Origin: Ehretia macrophylla
Lineage: Eukaryota > Streptophyta > Magnoliopsida > Boraginales > Ehretiaceae
Reading direction: 5' to 3'
Assembly: GCA_037974665.1 (NCBI GenBank)
Contig: CM075768.1
Coordinates: 14,747,001 to 14,811,000, forward strand
Length of the DNA stretch: 64,000 nt
The position numbers and the translations under genes were made by a program. Below are positions 1 through 12,587 of the stretch, piece after piece. Position 1 is the first letter of the stretch; the number at the start of each line of letters is the position of its first letter. Below the pieces are notes generated by a model. It saw nothing but the letters and a program-made list of their open reading frames with translations. It searched no databases and was not told where the DNA came from.

Positions 1-183
1 CTAACGAAGGCGGTTATTCAGCTACGTTTTTAAAACACAGAGGGTAATCATCTTATTTATAAAATATAAGGATTATTCAGCTATATTTTTAAAACACAGA
101 GAGATCATCAGCTTATTTACAAAACACATGAGGGTATTATGGGCTTTTTGGCAGAACACAGGGAGTGTTAAAGTCATTTACTC
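1..183. mobile_element. Right end of a long-TIR Mutator-like element in intron 4 of the TPS pseudogene (truncated by window edge)
   Basis: The segment carries alternating phrases about 30-45 bp apart (TTATTCAGCTAC, AAAACACA, CAGCTTATTTA) and ends TGTTAAAGTCATTTACTC. The same phrases and end occur in the element at 882-1559 in intron 6 of the same pseudogene, so both belong to one family. The paralogous intron of the intact gene (45000-45180) lacks it: there the sequence runs directly into GTGTTCTCATAC, which resumes here at about 187. The left end is outside the window, so no target duplication can be read. Non-autonomous: no transposase is visible. Confidence 0.6.
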
Positions 184-263
184 AATTTGTTCTCATACAA
201 ATCTTTTCTTATGATCACTAATCATGATTCAAATCTTCACTAATCGATGATTTCTATTTGTAG

Positions 264-2243
<1,980 letters not shown>

Positions 2244-2308
2244 TAAAATAACAAATATATGAATTACAAAAATGGAGTTATCCAGAGATAAGATATCACT
2301 ATTCTAGG

Positions 2309-3770
2309 CTAAGTGTTGAGCGGACTGTTGAGACAACTAGCAAGGCTAGACTCTTGCCTAATATGCCCTCGCAAGAGGGTAGATCCATCTACGATATCCA
2401 TCTTGGAACTTAGATCAAGAAATCGTGTCTTTGGCAACAGCTTTGTGAGTGAGATATGAGCTACCTCCATAAAGCCAATGGTTACCTTATCTCGCACAAA
2501 ATGGTAGTCCAAAGCTAAATGTTTCATTCTAGAATGGAATACAGGGTTGGCACATAAGAATGTAGCACCAATGTTGTCATAAAGTAATATGGGTTTGGTA
2601 AAGAGTGAGACATGTAATTCACTTGGCAATTGAGTAAGCCAGCCAATTCAGCCACGGTTGCAGCAATAGATCTGTACTCCATCTCAGTGGAGGACCTTGT
2701 GACCGTACGCTGTTTCTTAGAGCACCAAGATATCAACGTGTTGCTAAGAAAGATGACATAGTCTGAAATGGACGTGTAATCATCTATATTACCTACCTAA
2801 TCTGTGTTTGAATAAGTTGTGAGTGAGAGGCTAGGAGATTTCTGAATGAAGAGACCAAACTGATTAGTATACTTTAGATAACGAAGAAGCCGTTTAGATG
2901 CACTCCAATGAGGCTGACGAGAGGCATGCATGAATTGAGCCAGTTTGTTTACAACATACGCAATATCTGGGCGTGTAAGAACAAAGTACTGCAATTCTCA
3001 TATGAGGATTCGGTAGGAAGTTGAATCTAAGAGCATAGGACCATCAGTAAGAGAAACTCGGGCCGAGGAGCTGAGGGGTGTGCTTGAGATCTTTGTTCCC
3101 TCCATATTAAACTTCACAAGAAAATCATGCATATACTTTTGCTGATTGAGGAATAAACCCGTGGGATGATGTATTGCTTCCATTCCCAGGAAGTAAGAAA
3201 TTTCACCCAGGTCTTTGATCAAAAACTTGGAGGCCAGTGAATCAATAATCTGTCGAACAAAGCTAATAGAATTTCCTGTCATCAAAAGATCATCAACATA
3301 GACTAATATATACACAGTTAGCGTAGATATATGATAAATAAATAGTGATGAATCCGACTTCGAATTAACAAACCCAAGATATAATATATAGTTTTTGAGC
3401 TCCAAGAACCAAGCTCTCGGGGCCTATTTCAGGACGTACAACGATCTGTGTAAGTGGAAAACATGATTTGGACGCGCCACATCCATAAACCCAGGAGGCT
3501 GCATCATGAACACTTCCTTTGTTAAATGGCCGTCCAAAAAAGCGTTGTTAACATCTAATTGGTGAACTTACTAACCATAAGACACAACAAGAGTAAGTAC
3601 AACATGAATGGTAGATGGCTTTACTACGGGGTTGAAAGTCTCCATAAAATCTATCCCAAGACCTTGGTGAAAACCCTTCGCGACAAGTCGCGCCTTATAC
3701 CAAGAAATTGAACCATCCAAATTACGCTTAATTTTGAATACCTACTTACAGCCTATAACATTATATATGA
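2309..3770 (-). pseudogene. Copia reverse transcriptase and RNase H remnant
   Basis: Read right to left this is a copia polyprotein tail. It begins near 3765 with an RT start ([22 protein letters not shown]), then DVNNAFLDGHL, then the catalytic core YILVYVDDLLMTG near 3300 and DLGEISYFLGME. It continues with RPDIAYVVNKLAQF (about 2960), RNase H phrases SWCSKKQRTVTRSSTEMEY (about 2720) and DNIGATFLCANPVFHSRMKH (about 2550). The frame is broken by stops (for example a TAG in the KWVF phrase and another in the LKQAPRAW phrase) and by frameshifts around 2630-2800 and 2995. The remnant runs into the 3' LTR. It is not functional. Confidence 0.88.
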
Positions 3771-3789
3771 TGTGGCTGACGAGGTACTA

Positions 3790-4140
3790 CAATGCCTTGC
3801 GTCACTCCAGGTTTGTCCCAATCACACATTGGTCCAATCGACAATCACCACCGTGGTCATGCCGCACCATCACCTCCCCCGCCTGCATTGTCTCCTGCCA
3901 TCGGTGTGCCCCTAGTGCATCAGCCTTTGCCACCTACAAGCCAAACACCTGAAGTCGCTCCTCGTTCGTCTTACCACCCTATGCAAACAAGGTCAAAGAA
4001 CAACATCTTTCACCCCAAAACACATCTTGTCCCTCTCAGCCACAAAACATCCTCTCCCTCCCACTTTGGAGCCCTCAACAATCCGACAAGCTCTGCAACA
4101 ACCCGAATGGCAATCTGCTATGCTTGATGAACTTCATGCT
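3790..4140 (+). pseudogene. Inverted copia segment (integrase-RT linker and start of RT domain)
   Basis: On the plus strand this reads a proline-rich copia linker followed by HPMQTRSKNNIF. In the adjacent frame it reads the conserved start of the RT region: IRQALQQPEWQSAMLDELHAL. This is the piece that normally lies immediately upstream of the RT module, but it points opposite to the RT/RNase H at 2309-3770, so the two are head to head. The switch lies about 3770-3790. Read as an internal inversion, or a template switch during reverse transcription, inside an element whose LTRs and target duplication remain in place. Confidence 0.75.
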
Positions 4141-4149
4141 CTAATACCA
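4138..4149 (-). other. Copia primer-binding site
   Basis: The complement reads TGGTATTAGAGC, one base from the standard copia initiator-Met PBS TGGTATCAGAGC. It directly abuts the LTR copy at 4150. It defines the 5' end and minus orientation of the element. Confidence 0.8.
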
Positions 4150-4347
4150 TATAGAGAAGACAGTTGATGAAATGTATCACATTCTATTGATCTCTGTATG
4201 TGCTCTTAAATATACAAAGTATACATGATAAGATAACAAATATATGAATTACAAAAATGAAGTTATCCAGAGATAAGATGCACTATTCTAGGCTAAGTGT
4301 TGAGCAGTCTGTTGAGAGAACTAGCAAGGCTGGACTCTTGCCTTAAA
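4150..4347 (-). repeat. 5' LTR of the copia element (right copy)
   Basis: Direct repeat of 2165-2362, followed by target copy CTCTT at 4348-4352. After it the TPS 3' flank resumes (ATTAATATATCAAT), matching 47281-47296 of the intact copy. Confidence 0.85.
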
Positions 4348-4352
4348 CTCTT

Positions 4353-4966
4353 ATTAATATATCAATCATTATGAAATAATGTACATACAAATAAATATTA
4401 ATCTTATCTAGTTCAAAGTCTGTATAGTTAGTGCCAGAGGTGACCCAAATACCAAGCTCAAGAAGAGAAGAGCCCTGATGAAAATAGAATTAATTGGAAG
4501 ACAAGAATACATGGAGGACACTAGTAGTATATTCTATAATTAGAACTTTCTATATTGTATAAGTTCTATAAGAAAAGAAAGATAAACATACATCAATAAG
4601 AATCCTAAGTTTGTCTCTCACTCTTTTTCTCTCTCGCCCTCTCTAACTAATTTTGCTTTTTTTACATTTTATCACTTTCTAAGAGTTCTCTATCATTTGT
4701 TATTCAATAGAGGTACGAAGAGACTAAAGGGGGAAAAATGTTCTTGATATCATGGTGTTAGTCTGTACCTCAAGTTATAGTAAATTTCCTTTTAACTCTT
4801 TATTAATATGACTTTTTCATCTTTTAGTTTCATAATGTCCAATCATATGAACTAGAAATTCGTTCTAAGTATTTTAAGGATATCAATAACAATATCCCAA
4901 ATCAAAAGTTTGTTTCTCTTGACATACTGGGCAATATTACTTCCCAGAAACCTTTGATAGTAAAGT
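4353..4966 (+). other. 3' flank of the TPS pseudogene, homologous to the flank of the intact gene
   Basis: No gene here. The sequence aligns with 47280-47640 and then 54210-54408. Shared blocks include TTTGTCTCTCACT, AGAGGTACGAAGAGACT and GTTATAGTAAATTTCC. It shows that the duplication included downstream DNA. In this copy nothing separates the two blocks; in the other a 6.5-kb LINE-containing insertion sits between them. Confidence 0.8.
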
Positions 4967-6344
4967 TAACACTACAAAAAAAATGGTAATCTGCGGCGGT
5001 TTATTTGCTTATTCGTGGCAGTTTTAAACTGCTGCTAAATCATAGGCGGCAGTTCATGGAACCGCCGCAAATCAGTTCATCGCGAATACCTTTCGCGGTG
5101 GTTCATTGAATCGCAGTGAAAAGGTACTTTACGCTGCGGTTAAATTAACCGCAACGAAAAATTATTTACACGGCAGTTCTTATAAAAATGCAGAAATACT
5201 TTACGCAACGGTGCCGCTAATACTAAGATTTGGAAAAAAATATAATAAACGTTGCTAATTGTAATTGCTTCTTTTAGGCAGTCTTCCTCCTTCAGTTCCA
5301 ATTTATGAGTGTTTTTTTTTCTTTTTCAAATAACTAGCTCTATTACCTTAAAATTGAGTAACGACTAATAAGTAGTGACGTGTAAGATACAAAATATAAT
5401 AATAATAATTTATAAATTATCAATATGAAATAATAGTGTTTTCATAAGCGTATTGCTCTCAAAAGATAAACAAATCTTCTTCAAAAGTGTTTCCATAAAC
5501 TACAAGTGTTTCTTCATCAACTAACTAAAGGTACAATTAAGTAAGCAGGCGCCAAGGCCAACAAAATCAGCACATAACAGATACAATTCCTTTAGTCAAA
5601 TGCTATCTCTGCAGGGCACAAGCAAGCAACTGAGACCTGCATAATGTAAATCAAATATTTAGGCATAATTTATACACAAAATGTTTATTTGAATTGAAAT
5701 GAATAAGCTTCTACTGGGCTATTAAGAACTAAACCCTTCTAAATGAGTAAGCTTCTACCTAGGGGCATTAAGCATGAGCCTTTCCACTCAGGCAAATCAA
5801 AATCCAACCCAAGTGCGTCAGGTGCCATGGCGATCAACAACTCCAGGAGCCAAAATGTTCTTTATCTATATAACAATAAAAGTACATCACAAGTTATTAG
5901 TCTATAGGCAAAAATCATTGAGTTCTTCGCTACCAACTTAGTTGTTCGGCTTTAAATCTATATGTTAACGAATACAAATTTATAAATTCTTTGATACAGT
6001 TCATGAATGAAGTGATGTAGATCCAGTAAGTCCTTATGTATTAGGCCATGAATTGATTACGATTCCTAAAACACCTATCAAATAGGAGCACATTTAATTG
6101 TTGATTGTGTATTTCTTTTTGTTTTCTCTATTTTATATGAAGAACAACACACAAGAATGACTTCAATAATCATGCTCGAAATAACACGATGGGGATAACA
6201 AAGCTTACATGTGTGATAACCACATCATTTTAAAAAGCTTCAATGTGTTGTGCTCCTGAAACATCATTCCTCTGCAGAGTATCAAAATGTGAACGAACTT
6301 ATAATAAAGATTTTTTTGCATAATCTAAGAATTCTATATAGGTC

Positions 6345-6431
6345 TCTTAGGAGGCATGAATTCTGGATCTTTCCAATTCATATAACCTTTCGCACAATAC
6401 TTTAAGAGCTTTGGCCTTGTTCTAGGAATAC
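6345..6431 (-). pseudogene. Captured exon fragment of peptide chain release factor 1 (plastid/mitochondrial PrfA type)
   Basis: The minus strand reads NKAKALKVLCERLYELER followed by SRIHAS. This is the conserved segment just after the GGQ region in bacterial-type RF1 proteins (usual form KALKVLRARLYE...ER). Stops flank it (TAG before NKAK, TAA after HAS). It lies in the same orientation as, and downstream of, the RF1 piece at 6681-6850, the order expected for one gene. Identification rests on motif memory, not a search. Confidence 0.65.
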
Positions 6432-6680
6432 ATGCACACAACACATAGAGAACGAACAGAAACCAGAACAAAGCAGCAAAACCAGATTAGGTAGTAATAA
6501 GATTTAATTATGATGAACAGTATTCAGAAACCCAAATCAAACAATCTGACTGGATTTGCCAGTGACTATGCAATAATTAAATCCCAAAGTAACTTGATTC
6601 CTTTTGGTTTCAAAGTCACTTGAAGGAAGGAAATCTAATGGAAAACTTAAATACTCAGCTCAATAGGTGATTGTTATTAC

Positions 6681-6850
6681 CAGCTCTCACTTCCAAAATG
6701 CAGTCCCGTTCATCAGCATCATCTTTAGGTAGTATTGACCTAAGTAGAAGATACTGTAGTCTCTTCTCTTCTTATGTAGCCTGACCTAACTCCTCTGTTG
6801 CCATGTCTTTCACGTCCTCATCATCTTGGCATTCAGCCAATAGTGACTTT
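6681..6850 (-). pseudogene. Captured exon fragment of peptide chain release factor 1
   Basis: The minus strand reads LLAECQDDEDVKDMATEEL, then an in-frame TAA, then EEKRLQYLLLRSILPKDD and ADERDCILEVRAG. This is the end of the RF1 helical domain running into the ILEVRAG(TGG) junction typical of bacterial-type release factors. The fragment ends at an apparent splice donor (CTG followed by GTAATA), suggesting genomic DNA rather than cDNA was captured. Not functional. Confidence 0.72.
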
Positions 6851-7189
6851 AGTCACCCAATTCCCTACAAAATGTAGGAAAAAAAGAACATATCAAATGA
6901 TTATTACTTGTGAAAAGCCCATAATTTGATAACTAAGGGTTAGTGACACTACAGAGTCCCAATACTTGGAGACAATATCTTTTTTCCCTTTTCTTAATTT
7001 ATTGAGTTTTTGATATCTTTTTGCCATTTTCTTAATTTATTGGCCCTTGAATATTCCGATGGTGAAGCTTTAGACTGGTCTTTGAGCAATAAATAGAATT
7101 AGGAAACACAAATCATATAGACAACTAAACAACGGTTACGCGGTTGAATTGACAGTTGAACGAGTGATCAAAAAAAAGAAGGAACAGAG

Positions 7190-7390
7190 TATAACCTGAT
7201 TGATATCAAATTGAAGCTCAGTAGTACTGTGCTCAATAGCTAAATAAGTAACCTCATCAAGCGACACACAAGTTCTATGCATCCTCTCAAACCACTCCAC
7301 TGCTTTTTCAAAAAGATTGCACCTTTTTATACAAGTGATAATAGTAGAATAAGTAATTGGAAGAGGAAACTTATGTATAAACACAAACAC
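7190..7390 (-). pseudogene. Captured fragment of a pentatricopeptide repeat (PPR) gene
   Basis: The minus-strand frame contains PITYSTIITCIKRCNLFEKA then VEWFERMHRTCVSLDEVTY: one full PPR unit (VTYSTLI...A...FERM...PDEVTY pattern) and the start of the next. After DINQ the sequence runs into CAG-GTTATA, possibly a splice boundary. It lies within the CACTA element in the same orientation as the RF1 pieces. The resemblance is to organelle-targeted PPR proteins with a CAKRCNLF-like phrase; the exact donor needs a search. Confidence 0.6.
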
Positions 7391-7979
7391 ACATATACCT
7401 AAAATGAAAACTAAAATTAAGTACCAGATTCAGCAACCAAATTGACGATTTCCAGATAAATAAAGCTTCTCAGAATTCTGCAATTCAATGACATCGATAA
7501 ACAAAAATGCATTTGCCCTATTTCTCAACTAATACCAATTATACCCAAATGTTTTTCAGAATCACAAATATATCAATAAGAAAAATGCATGTTTGCAAAT
7601 ACAAAATAAATATCAATTACACTTGAATGTTTGTCAATTATATAGAGATTGTTCAACATACATACACACACAAACACATATACATATCAATAGGAAAAAT
7701 GAATGTTTACAATTACTAAATCAATATTAATTACTCTCAGCATGTTTTTCACAATAATACAAATACATACATACATATGTATATAATTGCCAAAATATAT
7801 ATTTTTAATACACAAACTATTATAGAAAACCTTGAGATCAAGGCGACCAAGCTCGAAAGCGCGGATGATAATTCCGATGCCAAGGCGGACACCATTTTTA
7901 GCGTTCTTCATTCCTTTCGCCAAGAGATCATCCAATATGGAACAGTTTCGCTGATAAATAAATTAAGAAAACAAATTAA

Positions 7980-7981
7980 AC

Positions 7982-8033
<52 letters not shown>

Positions 8034-8174
8034 GAGTTCGAATTTGGGGTTTCGATTATTGAAATTCAAAACCTTCAAATTGGAAACCCTAACTAATTGA
8101 ACGGGGTTCCCCATTTGGGGTACCCAAAAAAGAAAAAAAAGGAATTAAGAAAACAAATTAAATAAATACATACA

Positions 8175-8235
<61 letters not shown>

Positions 8236-8266
8236 GTTTCATTTCATTTTAAAAAAAAAATTCTTG

Positions 8267-8321
<55 letters not shown>

Positions 8322-8330
8322 AACATGTAC
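7980..8330. repeat. (TA)n, (CA)n and (TA)n microsatellites inside the CACTA element
   Basis: TA-dinucleotide runs at 7980-8031, CA run at about 8170-8218, and TA runs at about 8218-8236 and 8271-8318. Frames through them give artefactual YIYIYI proteins only. Confidence 0.9.
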
Positions 8331-8389
8331 ATATATTATATCATATGTATATATAAAAAAACATAAAAATGTACCTCTTTGGAGGAATA

Positions 8390-8640
8390 TGTGTGCAGAT
8401 CTAGGTGATTATAGGGTAAAAGAGGGGTGAGATGTTGAAGAAAGATGGGGGTATAAGGGGACGCGGTGGTGTGCCATTGTGGCGTAGGGGTGAAGGTGAA
8501 TGGGTTTAGGGTGTGGGGTGGGGGGATGGTGGTGCTGCTGTGGAAGGGTGAAGGAAGGGTTTGTTTTTGCTGAAGAAGAAAAAAATTGTAAGGAGGAGGC
8601 TAAGGGTTTTTTTGGCTGAAGAAAGAAAAATTAAACATGG
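8390..8640. other. G-rich, strand-asymmetric block inside the CACTA element
   Basis: The plus strand is dominated by GGGG/GGTG runs (GTGTGGGGTGGGGGGATGG). It lies next to the (TA)n tract and before the right subterminal repeats. No frame looks like a gene. Comparable patches occur at 33690-33900, 38890-39000 and 46040-46260. Confidence 0.5.
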
Positions 8641-8907
8641 GGGGTGCTAAAATTGAAGTACTTTTAGCGGCGGTTCCCCATAACCGCCACTAAAAGTGAA
8701 TTTATACTGAAGAAAGAAAAAGTAAACACGAGGTGCTAAAATTAAAGTACTTTTAGCGGCGGTTCCCCATAACCGCCGTTAAAAGTGACTTTTAGTGGCG
8801 GTTCGGGGAACCACCGAGGAAAAATGCATTCTAATGGATAATTTGCGGCGGTTCCCTAAACTGTCGCGAAAAAAGTATCGCGCATGTCTGCATTTTTTGT
8901 AGTGTAA

Positions 8908-9880
8908 TATAGATGCTGTGAATCTTGGAGAATTAATTTAAAGAAGAAAGTGACATGTCCTTGGACGATCACGTTAAAGTAATAAAATTCATTTATCATC
9001 ATTTTTATAAAGGGGTCAAGCATAAATATCACACCATAAAGTATCCATATATCCTTTCGCATATCTTATGACCATCACAAAGCAATAATTTTTAAAAACT
9101 CACAATGAATGGATTCATCAACAAGTGCAAGATCTTAAAATTGAAAGCAAGTACGACTCTACAATATTTAGAGTTACTTCTTAACTAAGATAATGCAGAC
9201 AAAATATTATCATAGAAGATATATGAAAGAAAAGTTTATTTTACTTTTATGCGTCGGATATGCTCAGTAGTAATATTGAGAACATAATTTTGAAAAAACC
9301 ATTCAAGTTGATATCACATCATATGAGAAAAATAATGAACTTTTGATGAAACACCTTAATTATTACTAACGCGCTCAAAATGTTTCCTTAAAGTGATCAT
9401 CTAATTGACATAGATGTGGTTGTTGTGATGGTTGTCACTGTTATAACTCTTTATGTTATCGTGCTCATAAACAACCAAAATTTTAAGAAGGGTGAAAATA
9501 ATGATCAAGAGGAACATAAAAAGGGTGAGGATTTACAAAAGAAATCATCCAAAAATGTGTAAACTAGTTGCTCGAGCCATGACTAGGAAGGAACTTGAAC
9601 TTATATTCGTCTCACTCTAACTACCTTGTTGAATAATCAAAACAACAATATATCTACATGAATGGACATTAGTCACATACTTGGCATGTATCTAATAAAA
9701 GACCTTGTTAAATCTCTTATGATAGCTATAGACATAGCCTGAAAGAACATCGGATGCATATCTGAGGTATGTAGATGTATGCAAACCTATAATCAAGATT
9801 AGGAAGAATCTTAAACTCTTGTTAAACCCTCAAAATAGCTACATATCTGCACAAATGGACATAATTAGACACATAATTGG
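8908..9880 (+). other. Duplicated TPS downstream flank
   Basis: Starting with TAGATGCTGTGAATCTTGG this aligns with 54410-55170 (GGAGAATTAATTTAAAGAAG, then CATCATTTTTATAAAGG-like and GAAATCATCCAAAAATG blocks). No gene is seen. A stretch of about 100 bp at 9600-9690 recurs imperfectly at 9800-9890 (both contain an ACATATTTGCA-like and GGACAT.A.T.A.CACATA pattern), absent as a second copy from the other flank. Confidence 0.7.
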
Positions 9881-9956
9881 TGTATGATAGAGAAGCGTCA
9901 GCTATTAGTTTTCTTTGATTTTTTAAAAACTCATGTAGGTTACCCAACGCTACAAC

Positions 9957-10215
9957 GAGAGCTGGCATATGGGCCAGCCCTGCACGGCCCGATCAAATTA
10001 TGGGTTGAGAAAATTGAGCTCGGCTTAACATAGATGTTTAGTGGACTGAGCTGGGCTAGGCTTATTTATCAGAATATAGGACCCAGTTCAGTTCACGAGC
10101 CTGCTACCACGAGTCGCAAGTTGGGCTGGGTTAAAATAGGCCAACCCATTTATTTTTGTGATTAGTATAATTTTAATATATAATTATACTAATATATATA
10201 CAAACACACACACAC

Positions 10216-10253
<38 letters not shown>

Positions 10254-11469
10254 ACTTGGATAGTTGGATTAATAATTAAAAAAATAAAATTTAAACTTAT
10301 TTTTTTTAAGAGAAGTTAATTTAACTATTAACGAGACAATACACAAGTTGATTAATAACATTAACAATTAACATAAATGATAAAACACTGCATAAAAAAC
10401 TACAAGTTAATGAGATACGAGTACATTAGTGATATAAATATAAAAATAAAATATTATATAAACACTTAAGAAAAGCTAGTGCAAAAGTTCTTCATTTTGT
10501 TATACTCCTTGTACAGGTATTGGGTCTGCTGGTGGTTGTGGTGTGCTTGGCGGTAATGGTGGTTGAATAATTACTTTATGATTAAAATAATTTGTGACAT
10601 TTAGGTGTTGAGATACAAGGTGTTTAACAAGCGTCCTAGTTCCAATTCTACGTCGAAATATAAATTGACGTTGACAATAGTTATAAATTACATACTCATG
10701 TTCTTCAAAGTATGTAAAATGATTTCAAACCTCTGACGAATATAATCGTCGTGAAATATTTTCTTCTCCTATGGATATAGTTATATATAATATTTTAGAC
10801 TTGTAGTAAAATAAAGTTAACTATCCTTATTGACTAAAGCAATATGTCACTAAGTATTTATAGGAAAAATTATATATACGATTATAAAATTTGTAAAAAA
10901 GAATTGTACCTAAAATCTTTTAAAAATAGTATGAAGGGACTTAAAAATTGCAAGTTGTAAACTTGCAATATCATAAAAAAATATTTGATAACATGTCATT
11001 TAATATCAACTTAAGAAATAAGTTTGCTACTTGTTATTATTAGTTTGTTAAAAAAAATAGTTATCACGACTTGCTAGTTTATTTTTTTTTAAAAATAGTT
11101 ATTACAAGTTACATTCATGCATAAAGCATAATATTTCAATTTCTTTTAATAAGTGAGTTTAAATTGTGCTTAATTTGTGTTGGGCCTAAGTTGGGCCTTA
11201 TATGGGCTCGAGTTGGGCCTTATCTGGGTTCGAGCTGGACCTTATATGGGCTTAAGCGGGGCTTGTGTCAGGCTGGGCTCATGGGTTGAGTTGAGTTGGG
11301 CCTAAACTCAAATGGGTTGGGTTAAAAATTATATGACTCAGCTTGATCCACATATATGTAGTGAGTTGGGCCAAGTTGAATCCACTTTCAACCGAATTAG
11401 GCTGGGCCTAAATTTTCGTATGTTGGGTTGAGTTGGACTTGTGTCGGCCCAGCCTAAATGCCACCTCTA
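9957..11469. mobile_element. hAT-type transposon with GGGCTGG subterminal repeats
   Basis: Right end complement is TAGAGGTGGCATTTAGGCTG, left end GAGAGCTGGCATATGGGCC: the RGGTGGCA-type terminus of plant hAT elements. Both ends carry dense GGGCC/GTTGGGCC-type motifs (9970-10145, 11180-11460). The candidate 8-bp target copies (9949-9956 and 11470-11477) agree at only 5 positions, so the element is old or the ends are off by a base or two. The interior is AT-rich with a (TA)n run at 10218-10250 and a decayed BED zinc-finger segment. No full transposase. Confidence 0.7.
10515..10740 (-). pseudogene. BED-type zinc finger relic of a hAT transposase
   Basis: The minus strand reads V-stop-NHFTYFEEHEYVIYNYCQRQ, then GTRTLVKHLVSQHLN. 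This matches the BED finger layout (VWxHF, CxxC, TxxLxxHLxxxH). The Trp is a TGA stop and the first Cys of the CxxC pair is Tyr. A proline-rich stretch follows (IIQPPLPPSTPQPP). It is the only coding trace in the hAT element. Confidence 0.6.
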
Positions 11470-12066
11470 GCTTTAGCCTTGTCTAAAGCGTTGGGTAGAG
11501 TATTTATCTTCTTTTTTTTAAAAAAAAAAAAAAAAAAAAATTATCCCTCAACTAATATATAACCATATTTTTTCACATCCATAACAAAATATTCATATAC
11601 ACTAATGTACAGGAACTTTCAAATATTTGAAGTATAATTATATTACATAAAAGGTTCAAAAATAAAAGAAGATATACATAATCTATAGAACAAATATATA
11701 ACCCTATTTTTATATCTATAACAGAATAACAAAGAGAAACTTTTAATATTTAAAGATATGTTAAATTCAAAATCATATCCACAATCTTAGATTATATAAA
11801 AGGTTCCAAAACAAATTAAAGAAATAACCATCACTTAAACATTGCACAAAAAAATCCTTGATAGAACTTGGTAGCTCATTCAATCTTATAAATTGCCAAT
11901 GATTTGTAAATAAGCTCCGGCTTGTAACATTTTAGTCGATGCCAATATATAGATGCTCATAAGAATGATATCTATTTATTTGTCCATGTTTTTTTAAGGA
12001 AAAATTCACTACTAGTCTCCATTGGTGGCTTACAATTTCAATTTAGTCTTCATTGTTACAAAATTT
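11470..12066. other. AT-rich interval without a gene
   Basis: Contains a T8/A21 homopolymer boundary at 11512-11540 and AT-rich sequence. TACCCAACGC (9941-9950) and its complement (11488-11497) form a short inverted pair just outside the hAT element. No supported coding sequence. Confidence 0.5.
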
Positions 12067-12587
12067 GTTGAGTTTTTGGCTTGAGTCTAAGTCCAAGGAG
12101 GTATTGAAGACAAGTAGAAGTTCATTAAAAGAAGAAATAGAAATCAGAATCCTAGTACAGTTAGGTTTTGGTGCCTATAAATATGACATTCTAGCTTGTA
12201 ATTCAGTGCCACGAGTGTTACATCCCATGGGGGTGTGGTAAGGGGTGAGCTGAGTATTGAGAGTATTTTTTGTGCTTTTACTAGAAAAAAATCGGTATAG
12301 TTTAGACTTTAGCCATGCATAAAGTCATGTGAGTGATGATTTAAACATTTTTCCATTCATAAAGTCATGTGGAAGGGCTTTTATAGATTTTTCTAAAATC
12401 TGTGAGCGTATGAGTGAGATGAGTGTTGAGATCTTTGTCTGTACAAAACATCTGTTACATTAAAAATAGTTTTGTTGATTAGTGGATTTCCCAATAACTT
12501 GGGTCATGGATATAGGTAGAGAGTTGAACAAAGTTAAAATATTATGTGATGATTTCTGCTGTGCTTGTATGCTTATGTGAGTGTGTG
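12067..12587 (+). repeat. Candidate copia 5' LTR
   Basis: The segment starts TGTTGAGTTTTTGGC, has a TATA-like CTATAAATATGAC near 12175, and is followed by CGTATCAGAGGCC (about 12585-12598), close to the copia initiator-Met primer-binding site. I do not see a second copy in the window, so LTR status is inferred from promoter plus PBS order. The 3' LTR may have been lost or lies beyond the solo LTR at 13672. Confidence 0.4.

Larger units (their letters stand above)
4970..8904. mobile_element. CACTA (En/Spm-type) transposon with captured host exons
   Basis: Left end CACTACAAAAAAAA, right end TTTTTTGTAGTG, flanked by the 3-bp duplication TAA (4967-4969, 8905-8907): diagnostic for CACTA elements. 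Both subterminal zones (4990-5220 and 8650-8880) carry many short inverted copies of a GCGGCGGTT/AACCGCC motif, the usual transposase-binding arrays. The homologous flank of the intact TPS copy near 54408 is an empty site. No transposase is recognisable in 3.9 kb, so it looks non-autonomous. The interior holds minus-strand exon-like fragments resembling plastid release factor 1 and a PPR protein, long (TA)n/(CA)n tracts (7980-8330) and a G-rich block at 8390-8640. Confidence 0.92.

Noticed and set aside
7777-8114. Frames across the TA microsatellite in the CACTA element
   Set aside because: Low-complexity translation. Part of 7800-7935 has normal composition (MDDLLAKGMKNAKNGVRLG on minus) but no family was recognised.
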